From assembly GCA_016931225.1 (NCBI GenBank), contig JAFGFE010000020.1, positions 124,001 through 188,000 on the forward strand: 64,000 nucleotides of DNA, read 5' to 3'. Below, piece after piece: positions 1-8,670 of the stretch. A model generated the notes under the pieces. The model did not search any database. It saw only the letters and a program-made list of their open reading frames with translations, and was not told where the DNA came from. Positions within the stretch are counted from its first letter, which is position 1. The number at the start of each line of letters is the position of its first letter. The position numbers and the translations under genes are program-made. This DNA comes from Candidatus Zymogenaceae bacterium (GTDB lineage Bacteria > Desulfobacterota > Zymogenia > Zymogenales > Zymogenaceae).

Positions 1-211
1 GTTTCTCCCATAGTATGCCTCGAAAAAACGAAATAATTATGTCGACATAAATTTTTATGTTATCAGAACATATCCCGAAATACAACACCGTTCTGCATCC
101 CGGCGGACGATTTTCATCGAAAACGACCTATATGACATGATTCGGGAGAAACGCTCTCGCCGGTTGACGCCTTTTGAAGTCTTCTTTGTCGAAGAACACG
201 ATGAATACAGC

Positions 212-904
212 TTAGGTGTTCGGGAAATAGGCGGTGGAGAGGCCGATAAGCAGCTGACCGCCGGCGTAGAGAATCGGGCCGATTACTTTCAGGTGTATGA
301 CGAACCTCGGCGGCGGCGGCTTCCTGAACGTCTCCAGGGCGAACTGAATGTCTCCCAGAAAAATCATGGCGGCGCCCGCTGTCAAAAGGATCGCCTGAGC
401 GTGAGAAAACGCATCGCTGAAACAGGTGGAAATTGCCCGACTCAACAGGAAAAAGAGCACAAATCCATACACCATCCCGGCGATGCGCGTCCCCGTAAGT
501 CCCCTCCAGCAATAGGCGATAACCACCACGTAGAGCACAACGGATATCCCGATGACGATGAAATCCTGGGGAATGAAAAAACCGCCGTAGACGGTGAATG
601 CCACCGGATAGATGGCATAGGCGACGACGAACAATAAAAGACCGACCATAACCGTTTTTTCGTCGGTCATGTCCACGTTATTGATATCCCCGACAAGGGC
701 GAACAGGAGGCCCGCCAATATGAGCACGGTGAACCCAATATTCCCGGCGGGAGTCAACAGCCCCAGAGCGGCAATGACCATCACCACCGCGGTATTGAGG
801 GGCTGGACGACCGCCACCACATTCAGGTTGTTTTTCTTTCGCGCCCAGAAGTAGACGGCGATTCCAATTAACGCCAGAGGAACGGGAATAAGATGATAAT
901 ACAT
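212..904 (-). CDS. YhhN/TMEM86-family membrane protein (lysoplasmalogenase-like)
   Basis: A 230-aa polytopic membrane protein, almost entirely hydrophobic, with about eight predicted spans. Family hallmarks of YhhN/TMEM86 are visible: an acidic residue after a span at VGDI (res 71-74), a second at FLGDIQFALETF (about 182-193), and the terminal GGQLLIGLS (about 215-223). Characterised relatives (TMEM86B) hydrolyse the vinyl-ether bond of lysoplasmalogens, so a role in ether-lipid turnover is possible but not shown. AGGAG precedes the ATG. It is the last gene of a minus-strand run and is a paralogue of the gene just upstream, with the same MYYHLI start. The substrate is unknown. Confidence 0.75.
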   Translation of the reverse strand: MYYHLIPVPLALIGIAVYFWARKKNNLNVVAVVQPLNTAVVMVIAALGLLTPAGNIGFTVLILAGLLFALVGDINNVDMTDEKTVMVGLLLFVVAYAIYPVAFTVYGGFFIPQDFIVIGISVVLYVVVIAYCWRGLTGTRIAGMVYGFVLFFLLSRAISTCFSDAFSHAQAILLTAGAAMIFLGDIQFALETFRKPPPPRFVIHLKVIGPILYAGGQLLIGLSTAYFPNT

Positions 905-1024
905 ACGACCTGATTCTCCTCGTCACTTCGGACTACGACACACACAGTATTCCACGTCACCATGAAAAGGACGGGGGCCTCACCCGACATCCGTCCGTAT
1001 CGTTCACACATCACCCGCCCTGAC

Positions 1025-1696
1025 CTATCCCGCGGGGAAGTAGGAACAGGAAAGGGCGATAAGGAGCTGTCCCGTCGGATACATCAGGGGTCCGTAGATG
1101 GTCTTGAGGGGCTTGACGAACCGGTGCACGGCATACTCCGAATCGGCGATATACAGGATCGCCGTTCCCACAGAGAGCATGATCGCCTGGGTGAGGCTGA
1201 AGGTATCCCCAAAAAAGGTGGAAACGCCCCGGCTGACCATGAATATCATCACGAGCTTATACAGTGTCCCCGGGATCTTCCACTGGTTCTCCAGGTGCTT
1301 CCACACATAGGAAAGGAGACACACCAGACTCACCAGCAAAACCGCTCCGACAATAATATCCTGCCAGTGGAATCCGTTATAGATGGTCATTCCAATCGGG
1401 TAGACCAGATAGGCAAAAAGAAAGACGATTATGGCGGCAAAGAGGATTTTATCATTGGTCATGTTAATGTTGAAGATATCCCCCGCAAGGGAAAGCCCCA
1501 ACCCCACCAGCATCCACACGGTAAAACCGGGAACGACGTTTGGCGTCAGAAAGCTCAGCGCCGCTACGGCGATGGTCAGCACGGTGGTTATCGGCTGGAA
1601 GAGAGCGACCTTTTTGTAATCCTCCCGATTTCTCGCCCGCCAGGTGATGATCGTACCGATCAGGATGAACGGAACCAGTATTAAATGATAGTACAT
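1025..1696 (-). CDS. YhhN/TMEM86-family membrane protein, second copy
   Basis: 223 aa from the chosen ATG, which has an AAAAGGAGG eight bases upstream; a longer in-frame start at 1768 would overlap the preceding gene and lacks such a site. Polytopic, with the same signature residues as its downstream paralogue: LAGDIFNINMT, then LYIADSEYAVHRF and TGQLLIALSCSYF near the C-terminus. Both proteins open with MYYHLI-VP, so they are a tandem duplication that has since diverged. It lies 43 bp after a CrtI-like oxidoreductase and is probably co-transcribed with it. Lysoplasmalogenase-like activity is a family-level guess. Confidence 0.75.
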   Translation of the reverse strand: MYYHLILVPFILIGTIITWRARNREDYKKVALFQPITTVLTIAVAALSFLTPNVVPGFTVWMLVGLGLSLAGDIFNINMTNDKILFAAIIVFLFAYLVYPIGMTIYNGFHWQDIIVGAVLLVSLVCLLSYVWKHLENQWKIPGTLYKLVMIFMVSRGVSTFFGDTFSLTQAIMLSVGTAILYIADSEYAVHRFVKPLKTIYGPLMYPTGQLLIALSCSYFPAG

Positions 1697-1739
1697 GTCG
1701 AAAACCTCCTTTTGGGGCGTAACCGCCCTCCCGGTTAGG

Positions 1740-3272
1740 TTACCTTTTCCCCCCTTTTGCGATGGCATCCGCCGTCTTTTTCGCTCCGTACACGACGTTC
1801 GAGATACCCCCGCCGCTCTCGCTCTGCTGCCCCACGAACCAGAGACCCTTCACGGGAGTCTTGAAGGACTGCCCCGTTTTCCCCAGCACCGGCTTCAGAC
1901 CGCCGAAGGCGTGATGATCGAGGTGGGTGATCTTTCTGAAATCCTCCGGCGTCATGATGACCTTTACCTTCACCTTTTTTCTTAAGTCCGGGAAAACCCG
2001 CTCCGCCTCTTCCAACAGGCTGTTGTAGAACCGTTCCCGATCCTTCGTCCAATCCCCATTGGTGATGACGTCCGGAGCGATGGTGTAGATGGTCATGGCG
2101 TGGTGTCCCGGCGGGGCCATCTCCGGCGAGTGCATGGAAGGGATATAGACCACAAAGCCGTCCTTTCCCTCGTGGTAGTGACCCTCCTGAGCCTCCTTGA
2201 TGGCGCCCTCGATGTCATAGGTCTGATAGTAATAGACGGTGGCCTCTTGCTGGTACTCCCTCGGGTCGAGTTCAACGCCCAGGTGCACCATAAAGACCGA
2301 TTCCATCAACTCAAGACCGTCGAGATCCTCCTTGAACTTCTCCGGGAGGTTCTCCTCCCCCACAAGCTTCTTGAAGGTCTCGTGGGCGCCGCCGCTGGCC
2401 ACCACGACGTCCGCCGGCACATTCCGGCCGTCCTCGGTCAGCACCCCCTTGGCGCGTCCCTCTTCCACCAGAATCTCCTCCACGGCGACCCCCGCATGGA
2501 TCTTTCCGCCGGCTTCCCGGATGGCGTCCACCATGGCGTCCACGAGCGTGCCGATGCCTCCCTTGATGTAGGTATAGCTGGCCTGACGTCCCACGCGGGA
2601 TACCTCGAGTGACAGCTCACGGTCCCAGGCCGGCTCCGGGTTGACGGCGAAGACCCCCAGGGCCGGAAACTCGCTGGGGCGAACCACGAAATCCGCGAGG
2701 ATCGTCATGAATATCGCCTTGAGCTTTTCCGAGGTGAAGTGCCGATCCATCAGATCCTGGGCGCTCATCTTCTGGTATCCCCAGATGGGAAGCAGCTTCA
2801 GGAGCATCCGGGCCTTGGCGATCAGGGCCGAAAGCCCCCGCCTTCGCTCAGAGTCGAAGAAGAGGGTCACGATTTCGCAGAACCTGATGTAATCCCGGTA
2901 GTAGCGCTCAAGCCCTTTCTTCTCCTCGGGGAAGAGCTTCATCATATGCTCTTTTCTCCAGAAGGCGCCTGAATATTTTTCGGGCTTGACGATATCGTAG
3001 TCGGGGAAGATATATCCCCGCTGATCCCGGATGATCTCGATTTTATCCAGAACGCCCAGGTCCGCCAGAACCCGGCCCGCACGCTCGTCCGGCTCCATCG
3101 CCTCCACCAGCATCGGCCCGATGTCCCACTTGTATCCCCCTTCCTCAAGGGTATCGGTCACGCCGCCCAAGGTCTTGTACTGTTCGAAGAGCTCTACCTC
3201 ATATCCGTCTCGGACCAGACTCAATCCGACCACGAGACCGGATATTCCCGATCCGATAACAACCGCTTTCAT
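1740..3272 (-). CDS. FAD-dependent oxidoreductase, phytoene desaturase/CrtI-like family
   Basis: 510 aa. The N-terminus is a classic dinucleotide-binding fold (VVIGSGISGLVVGLSL, then the acidic strand end VELFEQ), followed by LGGVTDTLEEGGYKWDIGP, the conserved second motif of CrtI/retinol-saturase-like enzymes. The C-terminal FAD motif is GLWFVGQQSESGGGISNVVYGAKK. The family includes carotenoid desaturases and isomerases and all-trans-retinol 13,14-reductase. No phytoene synthase or other carotenoid gene is nearby, so the substrate is open. GGAGGGG lies just before the ATG. It is followed closely by two YhhN-family genes and preceded by a GPH symporter, which suggests a lipid or hydrophobic-substrate operon. 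Confidence 0.8.
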   Translation of the reverse strand: MKAVVIGSGISGLVVGLSLVRDGYEVELFEQYKTLGGVTDTLEEGGYKWDIGPMLVEAMEPDERAGRVLADLGVLDKIEIIRDQRGYIFPDYDIVKPEKYSGAFWRKEHMMKLFPEEKKGLERYYRDYIRFCEIVTLFFDSERRRGLSALIAKARMLLKLLPIWGYQKMSAQDLMDRHFTSEKLKAIFMTILADFVVRPSEFPALGVFAVNPEPAWDRELSLEVSRVGRQASYTYIKGGIGTLVDAMVDAIREAGGKIHAGVAVEEILVEEGRAKGVLTEDGRNVPADVVVASGGAHETFKKLVGEENLPEKFKEDLDGLELMESVFMVHLGVELDPREYQQEATVYYYQTYDIEGAIKEAQEGHYHEGKDGFVVYIPSMHSPEMAPPGHHAMTIYTIAPDVITNGDWTKDRERFYNSLLEEAERVFPDLRKKVKVKVIMTPEDFRKITHLDHHAFGGLKPVLGKTGQSFKTPVKGLWFVGQQSESGGGISNVVYGAKKTADAIAKGGKR

Positions 3273-3353
3273 GTCATCCCCTCCATCTCAGTCTGTGTGT
3301 GCATGTTCCGTCATGTTCTGTTCCGTTCGATGTCAGAAAGCAGGATCACCCGA

Positions 3354-4715
3354 TTAATCCGCCTCCATGATCCGTACCTTCTCCATGATCTCATCGTATC
3401 TCTTCTTGTCGATCGGGTATCGGACCAGAATGATCCCCGCTATGATGAAGAAGATCGCCCCGGTGGGACCGGCAAGCAACCGGATGCCCAGCTCTGCCGT
3501 TTCTGTCTGTACGACGTCCGGGATGAATCCTGTGGCGTCGAGAAGGAGGCCGCTCACCAGGCCCGCAACTGCGGCGCCGATCTTCGAGAGAAACGTCCAG
3601 AATCCGAAGTATATCCCTTCCCGCCGCTGGCCGCTCTCCACATAGTCATGCTCAACCGTGTCCGGCACCATCGACCAGGGCATGACGAAATGGGTCGACA
3701 CCCCGATGCCGGCGACAAACATACATCCATACACGAAGTAGACCCCCAGCCGGTGACCCAGAAAGAACATCACGATAAGCACCGCAGCCACCAGGAGCAT
3801 CCCGAAGAGATAGGTGTTTCGCTTGTCCAGGACCTTCGCGAGCTTCACCGTCAGCGGCAGAAAGACCATCGCCGTTACCAGGAGGACTATCATGGCCACG
3901 GGCATGAGGGCCTCGTTACCGAAAATGTATTTAAAGTAGAAAAAGAGGCTCGACATCACCACAGTCACCCCGGCGGTATTCAGTGACCAGGGGATGGCGA
4001 CCAGCATGTAGGGACGGTTCTTCACGGCGGTCAGGTAGAGAGAAAAGATATTTTCCCGAGGCTTGGGTCCGTCATCCAGGGGCGGTTCCTTTACCGCGAA
4101 AAAGGGTATCACCGCCGAAAGCGCCATGATCCCGCCGAAAATCGCCGCCATTATCATGAATCCCAGGGAACGGTTTTCGAAAGCGAGGACGATGGGAAGG
4201 GACGCCCCCGCCCCAACCAGCACCCCTGTAACGCTGAAAATGGATCGATAGGCGTTGATGTTGGTGCGCTCGTCGAAATCCTTGGAGAGGTCCGGGATCA
4301 TCGCGATGTAGGGGATATTGACCACCGTGTACGCGGTGAAGAGCACCATGTAGGAGAAAAGCGCCCAGATGAAGAGGGGGGTCTCTCCGGTGATGTTTGG
4401 ATTTCTGAACATCCAGAAGAAGGCGAGTCCCAGCGGCACGGCGCCGAACAGGAACCAGGGCCGCCGTTTTCCCCACCGGGTTCTTGTCCGGTCAGAGAGG
4501 TATCCCACGGTGGGATCGGTCACCGCGTCCCAGATCTTTCCCGACATAAGGACGATCCCCGCCAGGTACGGGACGAGTTTCAGGTCATCGGTGAGAAACG
4601 CCAACAGCAGCGCCGCCAGGGTGGACCAGAACAGGGTGCTCCCCAGCTCACCGGCGCCGTATCCGATTTTCGTGCCGACGGAGAGTTTTTCAGGAATCGA
4701 TCGCTGGGTCGCCAT
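3354..4715 (-). CDS. GPH-family (MelB-like, MFS_2) symporter
   Basis: 453 aa with about twelve membrane spans. The N-terminal region has the family pattern KIGYGAGELGSTLFW and the loop DAVTDPTVGYLSDRTRTRWGKRRPW, typical of glycoside-pentoside-hexuronide:cation symporters. The ATG was chosen because TAAGGAGG sits seven bases before it; a TTG two codons earlier is less likely. A substrate cannot be assigned: many environmental members are not sugar transporters. It lies 81 bp upstream of the CrtI-like gene on the same strand and may be the first gene of that operon. A second, partial member of this family lies at the right end of the window. Confidence 0.85.
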   Translation of the reverse strand: MATQRSIPEKLSVGTKIGYGAGELGSTLFWSTLAALLLAFLTDDLKLVPYLAGIVLMSGKIWDAVTDPTVGYLSDRTRTRWGKRRPWFLFGAVPLGLAFFWMFRNPNITGETPLFIWALFSYMVLFTAYTVVNIPYIAMIPDLSKDFDERTNINAYRSIFSVTGVLVGAGASLPIVLAFENRSLGFMIMAAIFGGIMALSAVIPFFAVKEPPLDDGPKPRENIFSLYLTAVKNRPYMLVAIPWSLNTAGVTVVMSSLFFYFKYIFGNEALMPVAMIVLLVTAMVFLPLTVKLAKVLDKRNTYLFGMLLVAAVLIVMFFLGHRLGVYFVYGCMFVAGIGVSTHFVMPWSMVPDTVEHDYVESGQRREGIYFGFWTFLSKIGAAVAGLVSGLLLDATGFIPDVVQTETAELGIRLLAGPTGAIFFIIAGIILVRYPIDKKRYDEIMEKVRIMEAD

Positions 4716-5262
4716 GCTCAAACCTCCTTATTCAATCGGTGTGTCATCGCCATCGGGGCCGTCGCCCGCCGGAGAAGCGGTGTTTCGGCAAATTTCGGCG
4801 ATCCGCCCTCTATTCTCATCCCGGCGAATATCTGATGGGTGTGGACGCTTGCGGTTATATGAATCGGAACAATTTATAAAGGCCGCCGCATATATGTCGA
4901 CCTCCACCGATGGCGGGAGGGCCCCGAAAGACCCGTTCGGGTAAACATCCACCCCAACAGTATCACATGCGGCAGGCTCGGGGGGTGAATCGACGGTGTC
5001 GCAGTCACAGAACAATCCCCCAGCATCCGAACGGAGTCGTTCCCGCACGCATCAAGCCGTACGTCGAACAAACCATGTTCCGACAGCCCGTCTGTTGCAC
5101 ATCAAGACGCCTTTCCCATATCCGTCGTATGATCGGTGCTCTGTTATGGAAATCCTGCCCTAAAACCGGACGATACAGAGTAAAATTGTAATCCAACCGG
5201 AATTGAAAATCAAACCTTTAAATCAATCCCGTGTCTATACAATCCTCCACAATACCGGCACA
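4716..5262. other. Intergenic stretch without a convincing gene
   Basis: About 550 bp between two minus-strand genes. Short open frames exist, but they have no ribosome-binding site and no recognisable composition. It should hold the promoter of the symporter gene and ends at the terminator of the dehydrogenase gene. I see no repeat or RNA structure of note. Confidence 0.5.
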
Positions 5263-5263
5263 G

Positions 5264-5289
5264 AAAAAGGGAAGCGCGTTACGCTTCCC
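5264..5289 (-). terminator. Rho-independent terminator of the 2-hydroxyacid dehydrogenase gene
   Basis: On the minus strand an 8-bp perfect stem (GGGAAGCG / CGCTTCCC, loop of five bases) is followed directly by TTTTT. It lies 33 bp after the stop codon. Confidence 0.85.
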
Positions 5290-5321
5290 CGTTCATCTGA
5301 CATCTCGATATCCAGATATCG

Positions 5322-6281
5322 TTACGGCAGGTTGGGATTTTTCACATAGAGGGGTCGTTCGCCCCGATCAATGCGGCGGATATTCTCCGCCACTTCTGAG
5401 ACGATCCCCCGCATGGTACTGTCTGTCGATCCGGCGATGTGCGGAGTGGCGAGCACGTTGAGGGTGAAAATCGGGTCGTCGAAATCCGGCGGCTCCTTCC
5501 AGAACACGTCCAACCCTGCTCCGGCGATGACTCCCTCTTCCAGGGCCTCCTCCAGAGCATCCCGATCCACAAGGGCGCCCCGGGAGAGGTTGATGAGAAA
5601 GGCGGATGGCTTCATCATCGCCAGGGTGTTTTCGTTGATCATTCGTCGGGTATCGTCCGTCGCCGGGAGACACAATACCACGTAATCGGAGCGCTCGAGA
5701 AGCTCCGGCAGGTCATCCGGCCCGCCCACCCAGGAGAGACCCAGTTCCTTCTTCGCCCGCTCCTGCCCTGTCCTCTTGATGCCGATGAGCTCGACGCCAA
5801 AGGGTGCCAGCCGCAGGGCGAGGCTTTTTGCGATGGCCCCCAGCCCCACCAGCCCTACGGTGGCGCCGACAAGGGATCGACCCTGGGGCCTTCCCATACT
5901 TCCGTTCTGGAAGCTTTCCGGCCATTCCGAAAAATTGCGGGCGAGGCCCACCATTAAGAATATTCCCAGCTCCGCGACGGAATCGGCGTTTCCGGAGACA
6001 TCTCCGGGCACGTTCGCCACATAAATCCCACCCTCGGTGGCGGCCTCAATGTCAATATTCTCCAGGCCCACCCCGCACTGTTGGATGAGCCTCATACGAT
6101 CGGCGGTTTCGACCAGTTCCCGGGGAATCTGTGTCATCGTGGGGATCAGGACGTCATATCCGGCAAGGGTCTCGGCACCGAAGAAGCCGGTGTGATCAAA
6201 CCGGTGCTCGGGAACTTCTTTTTTGATCCTATCCAAAAAGCCTGCCCAGGCGGTTTCCGGGGCGGTAAAAAGTATATTCAT
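5322..6281 (-). CDS. D-isomer-specific 2-hydroxyacid dehydrogenase
   Basis: 319 aa, the normal length for the family. The NAD-binding region reads VGLVGLGAIAKSLA (about res 143-156). Catalytic residues of the family are present: Arg in NLSRGALVD, Glu in AGLDVFWKEPP and His in LATPHIAGST. Such enzymes interconvert 2-oxoacids and D-2-hydroxyacids with NAD(P)H in the cytoplasm; the exact substrate (glyoxylate, hydroxypyruvate, D-lactate or phosphoglycerate) cannot be read from these motifs, although the length and lack of an ACT domain argue against full-length SerA. GGAGAAATGTA precedes the ATG. It appears monocistronic with its own terminator. Confidence 0.9.
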   Translation of the reverse strand: MNILFTAPETAWAGFLDRIKKEVPEHRFDHTGFFGAETLAGYDVLIPTMTQIPRELVETADRMRLIQQCGVGLENIDIEAATEGGIYVANVPGDVSGNADSVAELGIFLMVGLARNFSEWPESFQNGSMGRPQGRSLVGATVGLVGLGAIAKSLALRLAPFGVELIGIKRTGQERAKKELGLSWVGGPDDLPELLERSDYVVLCLPATDDTRRMINENTLAMMKPSAFLINLSRGALVDRDALEEALEEGVIAGAGLDVFWKEPPDFDDPIFTLNVLATPHIAGSTDSTMRGIVSEVAENIRRIDRGERPLYVKNPNLP

Positions 6282-6383
6282 TACATTTCTCCGCTCGATG
6301 CAGGTCTTCCCTCAAAAACAGGGCGTCCCCTCCCGTATCCCGATCGGCGTGCGGATCGAATGGACGAAAGCGGCTCCGGAACA

Positions 6384-7148
6384 TCAGGCAACGTGGGTCA
6401 GGTGAAGGACAATCCCCATATACTGACACACACTCCCCCCCAGCACGAACAGGTGCCACACGGCATGGTGATACGGCATTTTTTTCAGGGCGTAGAATAT
6501 CACTCCCGCGGTGTAGCTGACTCCTCCGATCACCAGCCACATCACGGTACCCGGGGGAACCATTTGGATCATCGGTTTTACCGCGATAATGATCAGCCAC
6601 CCCATGGCCACATATAGAACGATGGCCGTCTTTTCGAAGCGGCCCATGAAAAAGGCCTTCAACACCACTCCGGCGACGGCCAGCCCCCAAATCAGCCCGA
6701 AGATGGTCCATCCCCATGGACCCCGCATGCAGACGAGGGTTATCGGGGTGTATGTCCCGGCAATCAACAGGAAGATGGAAATATGATCCATCTTCCTGAA
6801 AAAGCGCTTCAGTCTGATATTGGTGAGGGAGTGATACAGGGTTGAGGCAATGTACAGGATGATGAGGGTTGCGCCGTATATGGAAAAACTCACCACCCGC
6901 CAGGCGTCGCCCCGCATCGTCGCAAACACCACCAACAGCACCAGCCCGGCAATGCTCAGCGCGACACCGATCCCGTGGGTGACGGCATTTGCGATTTCCT
7001 CTCCTGTGGTTTGCTCCTTCAGACGGGCCGTAACCGCCTCGTGGGCGGGGTTTTTCGCCGCGGTGCATGTGCTATCGCTTTTTTCGGATACACTCACGAT
7101 ACCCTGCGATGCGCCTCTGGTATCCCTCCCATGTTTCGACCGCCTCAT
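6384..7148 (-). CDS. Hemolysin III / PAQR (YqfA-type) membrane protein
   Basis: 254 aa with seven predicted spans after a soluble N-terminal stretch of about 40 aa. Diagnostic elements are EEIANAVTHGIG at the first span, ASTLYHSL, FRKMDHISIFLLIAGTYTP, and the late YHHAVWHLFVLGGS; the conserved His and Asp residues are the zinc ligands in adiponectin-receptor relatives. Bacterial members are poorly understood; haemolysis is a historical name, and a hydrolase role on lipids is suspected from the PAQR fold. The start was set at the ATG preceded by GGAAGGAAGGG; an in-frame ATG ten codons upstream has no such site. Confidence 0.88.
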   Translation of the reverse strand: MRRSKHGRDTRGASQGIVSVSEKSDSTCTAAKNPAHEAVTARLKEQTTGEEIANAVTHGIGVALSIAGLVLLVVFATMRGDAWRVVSFSIYGATLIILYIASTLYHSLTNIRLKRFFRKMDHISIFLLIAGTYTPITLVCMRGPWGWTIFGLIWGLAVAGVVLKAFFMGRFEKTAIVLYVAMGWLIIIAVKPMIQMVPPGTVMWLVIGGVSYTAGVIFYALKKMPYHHAVWHLFVLGGSVCQYMGIVLHLTHVA

Positions 7149-7258
7149 AAATATATTCCCTTCCTTCCTCAAAAACACAGCATCTCATATACGGAGACTA
7201 TACTACATAGCAGTAATAGGAACAATATTCAAGCGTATAATACCGGACGGAAAACATG

Positions 7259-7290
7259 AAAAACGACCGACACCCAAGTCGGTCGTTTTT
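7259..7290. terminator. Bidirectional terminator below the TPR gene
   Basis: Inverted repeat AAAAACGACCGAC / GTCGGTCGTTTTT with a short loop, so both strands carry a GC-rich stem followed by a T run. It lies 32 bp beyond the end of the minus-strand TPR gene and upstream of the hemolysin III gene. Confidence 0.85.
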
Positions 7291-7321
7291 CATATCGGCG
7301 TTATACACATATCTCTGGTGC

Positions 7322-7909
7322 CTATCCCGAGGATCCCCCGCCCCTCTTCACCTCTTTCAACAACCTATTATAATCGTTACACCCCTCCGGCGAGCCCCTC
7401 TCGCAGGCTTTCAAATAGCTTTCAAGCGCCATCTCGACGCTTTCCATCTTCTCGTGGGCAAACCCTTGGTAATAGTAGGCGGCGGAATTGGTACCATCCT
7501 CCTCTATACAACGGGAAAAATCAGACACCGCCGTCGAATAGTCTTCAATCATCAGGTAGCAGTACCCGCGATGATAGAATACCTCTGCGGGTGATGAGCG
7601 AAGCGCCAGGTATTGATCATAATCATCAATGGCCTTGCCGTATTCCTTCATCCTTTCATAGACCCTTCCCCGACCATAGTATCCTTTAGCCTGATCGTCC
7701 TCATGCCCAAATATATTCACAGTACTGTATTTGATCACCCGGCTGAACATCGTCAATGCGGTATTCAGATCGCCGTTTTCTATCGATTTATTTGCCTTCT
7801 TGATCCACAACAGGGGAAGATTCACATACACCATTGTCAGCATAACAATAAGGCAAAAAGATACGACAATGATCGAATAGGTCCGATTCTTCTCTTTCAT
7901 GGATGCCAT
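7322..7909 (-). CDS. Membrane-anchored TPR-repeat protein
   Basis: 195 aa. One hydrophobic segment near the N-terminus (about res 11-33, IIVVSFCLIVMLTMVYVNL) acts as a signal anchor. The rest is three to four TPR units, with typical spacing in YYGRGRVYERMKEYGKAIDDY, VFYHRGYCYLMIEDYSTAVSDF and AAYYYQGFAHEKMESVEMALESY. The repeats suggest a protein-protein scaffold on the outer face of the membrane. The C-terminus ends in a Gly/Ser tail. AGGTGACAC precedes the ATG. The partner is unknown, and the gene seems to be transcribed alone. Confidence 0.8.
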   Translation of the reverse strand: MASMKEKNRTYSIIVVSFCLIVMLTMVYVNLPLLWIKKANKSIENGDLNTALTMFSRVIKYSTVNIFGHEDDQAKGYYGRGRVYERMKEYGKAIDDYDQYLALRSSPAEVFYHRGYCYLMIEDYSTAVSDFSRCIEEDGTNSAAYYYQGFAHEKMESVEMALESYLKACERGSPEGCNDYNRLLKEVKRGGGSSG

Positions 7910-8047
7910 GTGTCACCTGCCGAGATATGTGATGGTAAGTATACGATAAAGCGGCCACGACACGAACCATCATCACAGGAACGTGTCGCCCACAAGACAA
8001 TTGTCAAACAGACACATAGAGAGACGGTCGCTCACATATACAGTAAT

Positions 8048-8082
8048 TTGAATCATTCAAACATATATGATACAATATCATA
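8048..8082. promoter_or_regulatory. Two adjacent palindromes upstream of the coiled-coil gene
   Basis: TTGAATCATTCAA (8048-8060, 6-bp arms, 1-bp centre) and TATGATACAATATCATA (8066-8082, 7-bp arms, 3-bp centre) lie in an AT-rich region about 85-120 bp before the start of the coiled-coil gene. Both are perfect inverted repeats. They could be operator sites; no binding protein is known. Confidence 0.4.
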
Positions 8083-8167
8083 CAAATTGAAATGGCATGA
8101 TCTTATTATTATACATCTATCATACCGATATTATATAGTTACTTTTATCGCATGTAAAGGAGTCAAT

Positions 8168-8515
8168 ATGGAAGAGAAAAAGAGTTATGAAGTAAGACTG
8201 GAAGAGCAACTGAAACAACTGGCTACCAATATAGACAAGCTCGCTGAAAAGGTTGGGAAAACCGGTGGCGAATTGCGCGTGAAATACAACGAACAGGTTG
8301 AAGAACTCAAAAAGAACATGTCTTCGGCAAACGTCAAATTCACCGAACTCAAGGGAACCAGCGGTGAAGCCTGGGCAGAGCTGAAGATTGGATTCGAAAA
8401 GGCATTCGGCGCCCTCAAGGATGCATTCAAAAACGCATCAGCGAAAATAAACACCGACTCTTCTGCCACGGAAGAAAAGCCGAAATCAACCGCTGAAGAA
8501 AAACCCCCTGAATAG
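8168..8515 (+). CDS. Small coiled-coil protein (sll1863-like)
   Basis: 115 aa, highly charged and predicted almost wholly helical. From about res 5 to 90 there are heptad-like runs (LEEQLKQLATNIDKLAEKV, YNEQVEELKKNM, WAELKIGFEKAFGALKDAF), followed by a disordered Ser/Glu/Lys/Pro tail. It resembles the widespread small coiled-coil proteins annotated after cyanobacterial sll1863, which have been linked to stress but lack a proven function. The start is well set by AAAGGAG seven bases upstream. The gene stands alone on the plus strand behind an AT-rich leader with two palindromes, so it may be tightly regulated. Confidence 0.75.
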   Translation: MEEKKSYEVRLEEQLKQLATNIDKLAEKVGKTGGELRVKYNEQVEELKKNMSSANVKFTELKGTSGEAWAELKIGFEKAFGALKDAFKNASAKINTDSSATEEKPKSTAEEKPPE

Positions 8516-8547
8516 ACTGCATACACTCTTACATAACCACGCATAAA

Positions 8548-8581
8548 AACGGGCGGTAAGATCAGATGCTTCCGTCCGTTT
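8548..8581. terminator. Terminator between convergent coiled-coil and M23 genes
   Basis: Stem AACGGGCGGTAAG / CTTCCGTCCGTTT with one mismatch and one bulge, loop ATCAGATG. On the minus strand it is followed by TTTTT and so suits the M23 gene; the plus strand has a weaker TTTCCCTT run. Confidence 0.65.
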
Positions 8582-8670
8582 CCCTTCCATACGTCTTTTT
8601 TGTTAACAAAGTAAACGGTTACAAAATAATACGGATAAGCCCGTAATGACCGGCCCTATCTCGTCCGTTT

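Noticed and set aside
45-60. Inverted repeat ACATAAATTTTTATGT near the left edge
   Set aside because: Too AT-rich for a stable terminator and about 150 bp away from the nearest gene end; could be chance in an AT-rich stretch.
4728-5048. Possible small gene in the gap upstream of the symporter
   Set aside because: No ribosome-binding site, unbalanced composition and overlap with other equally open frames.
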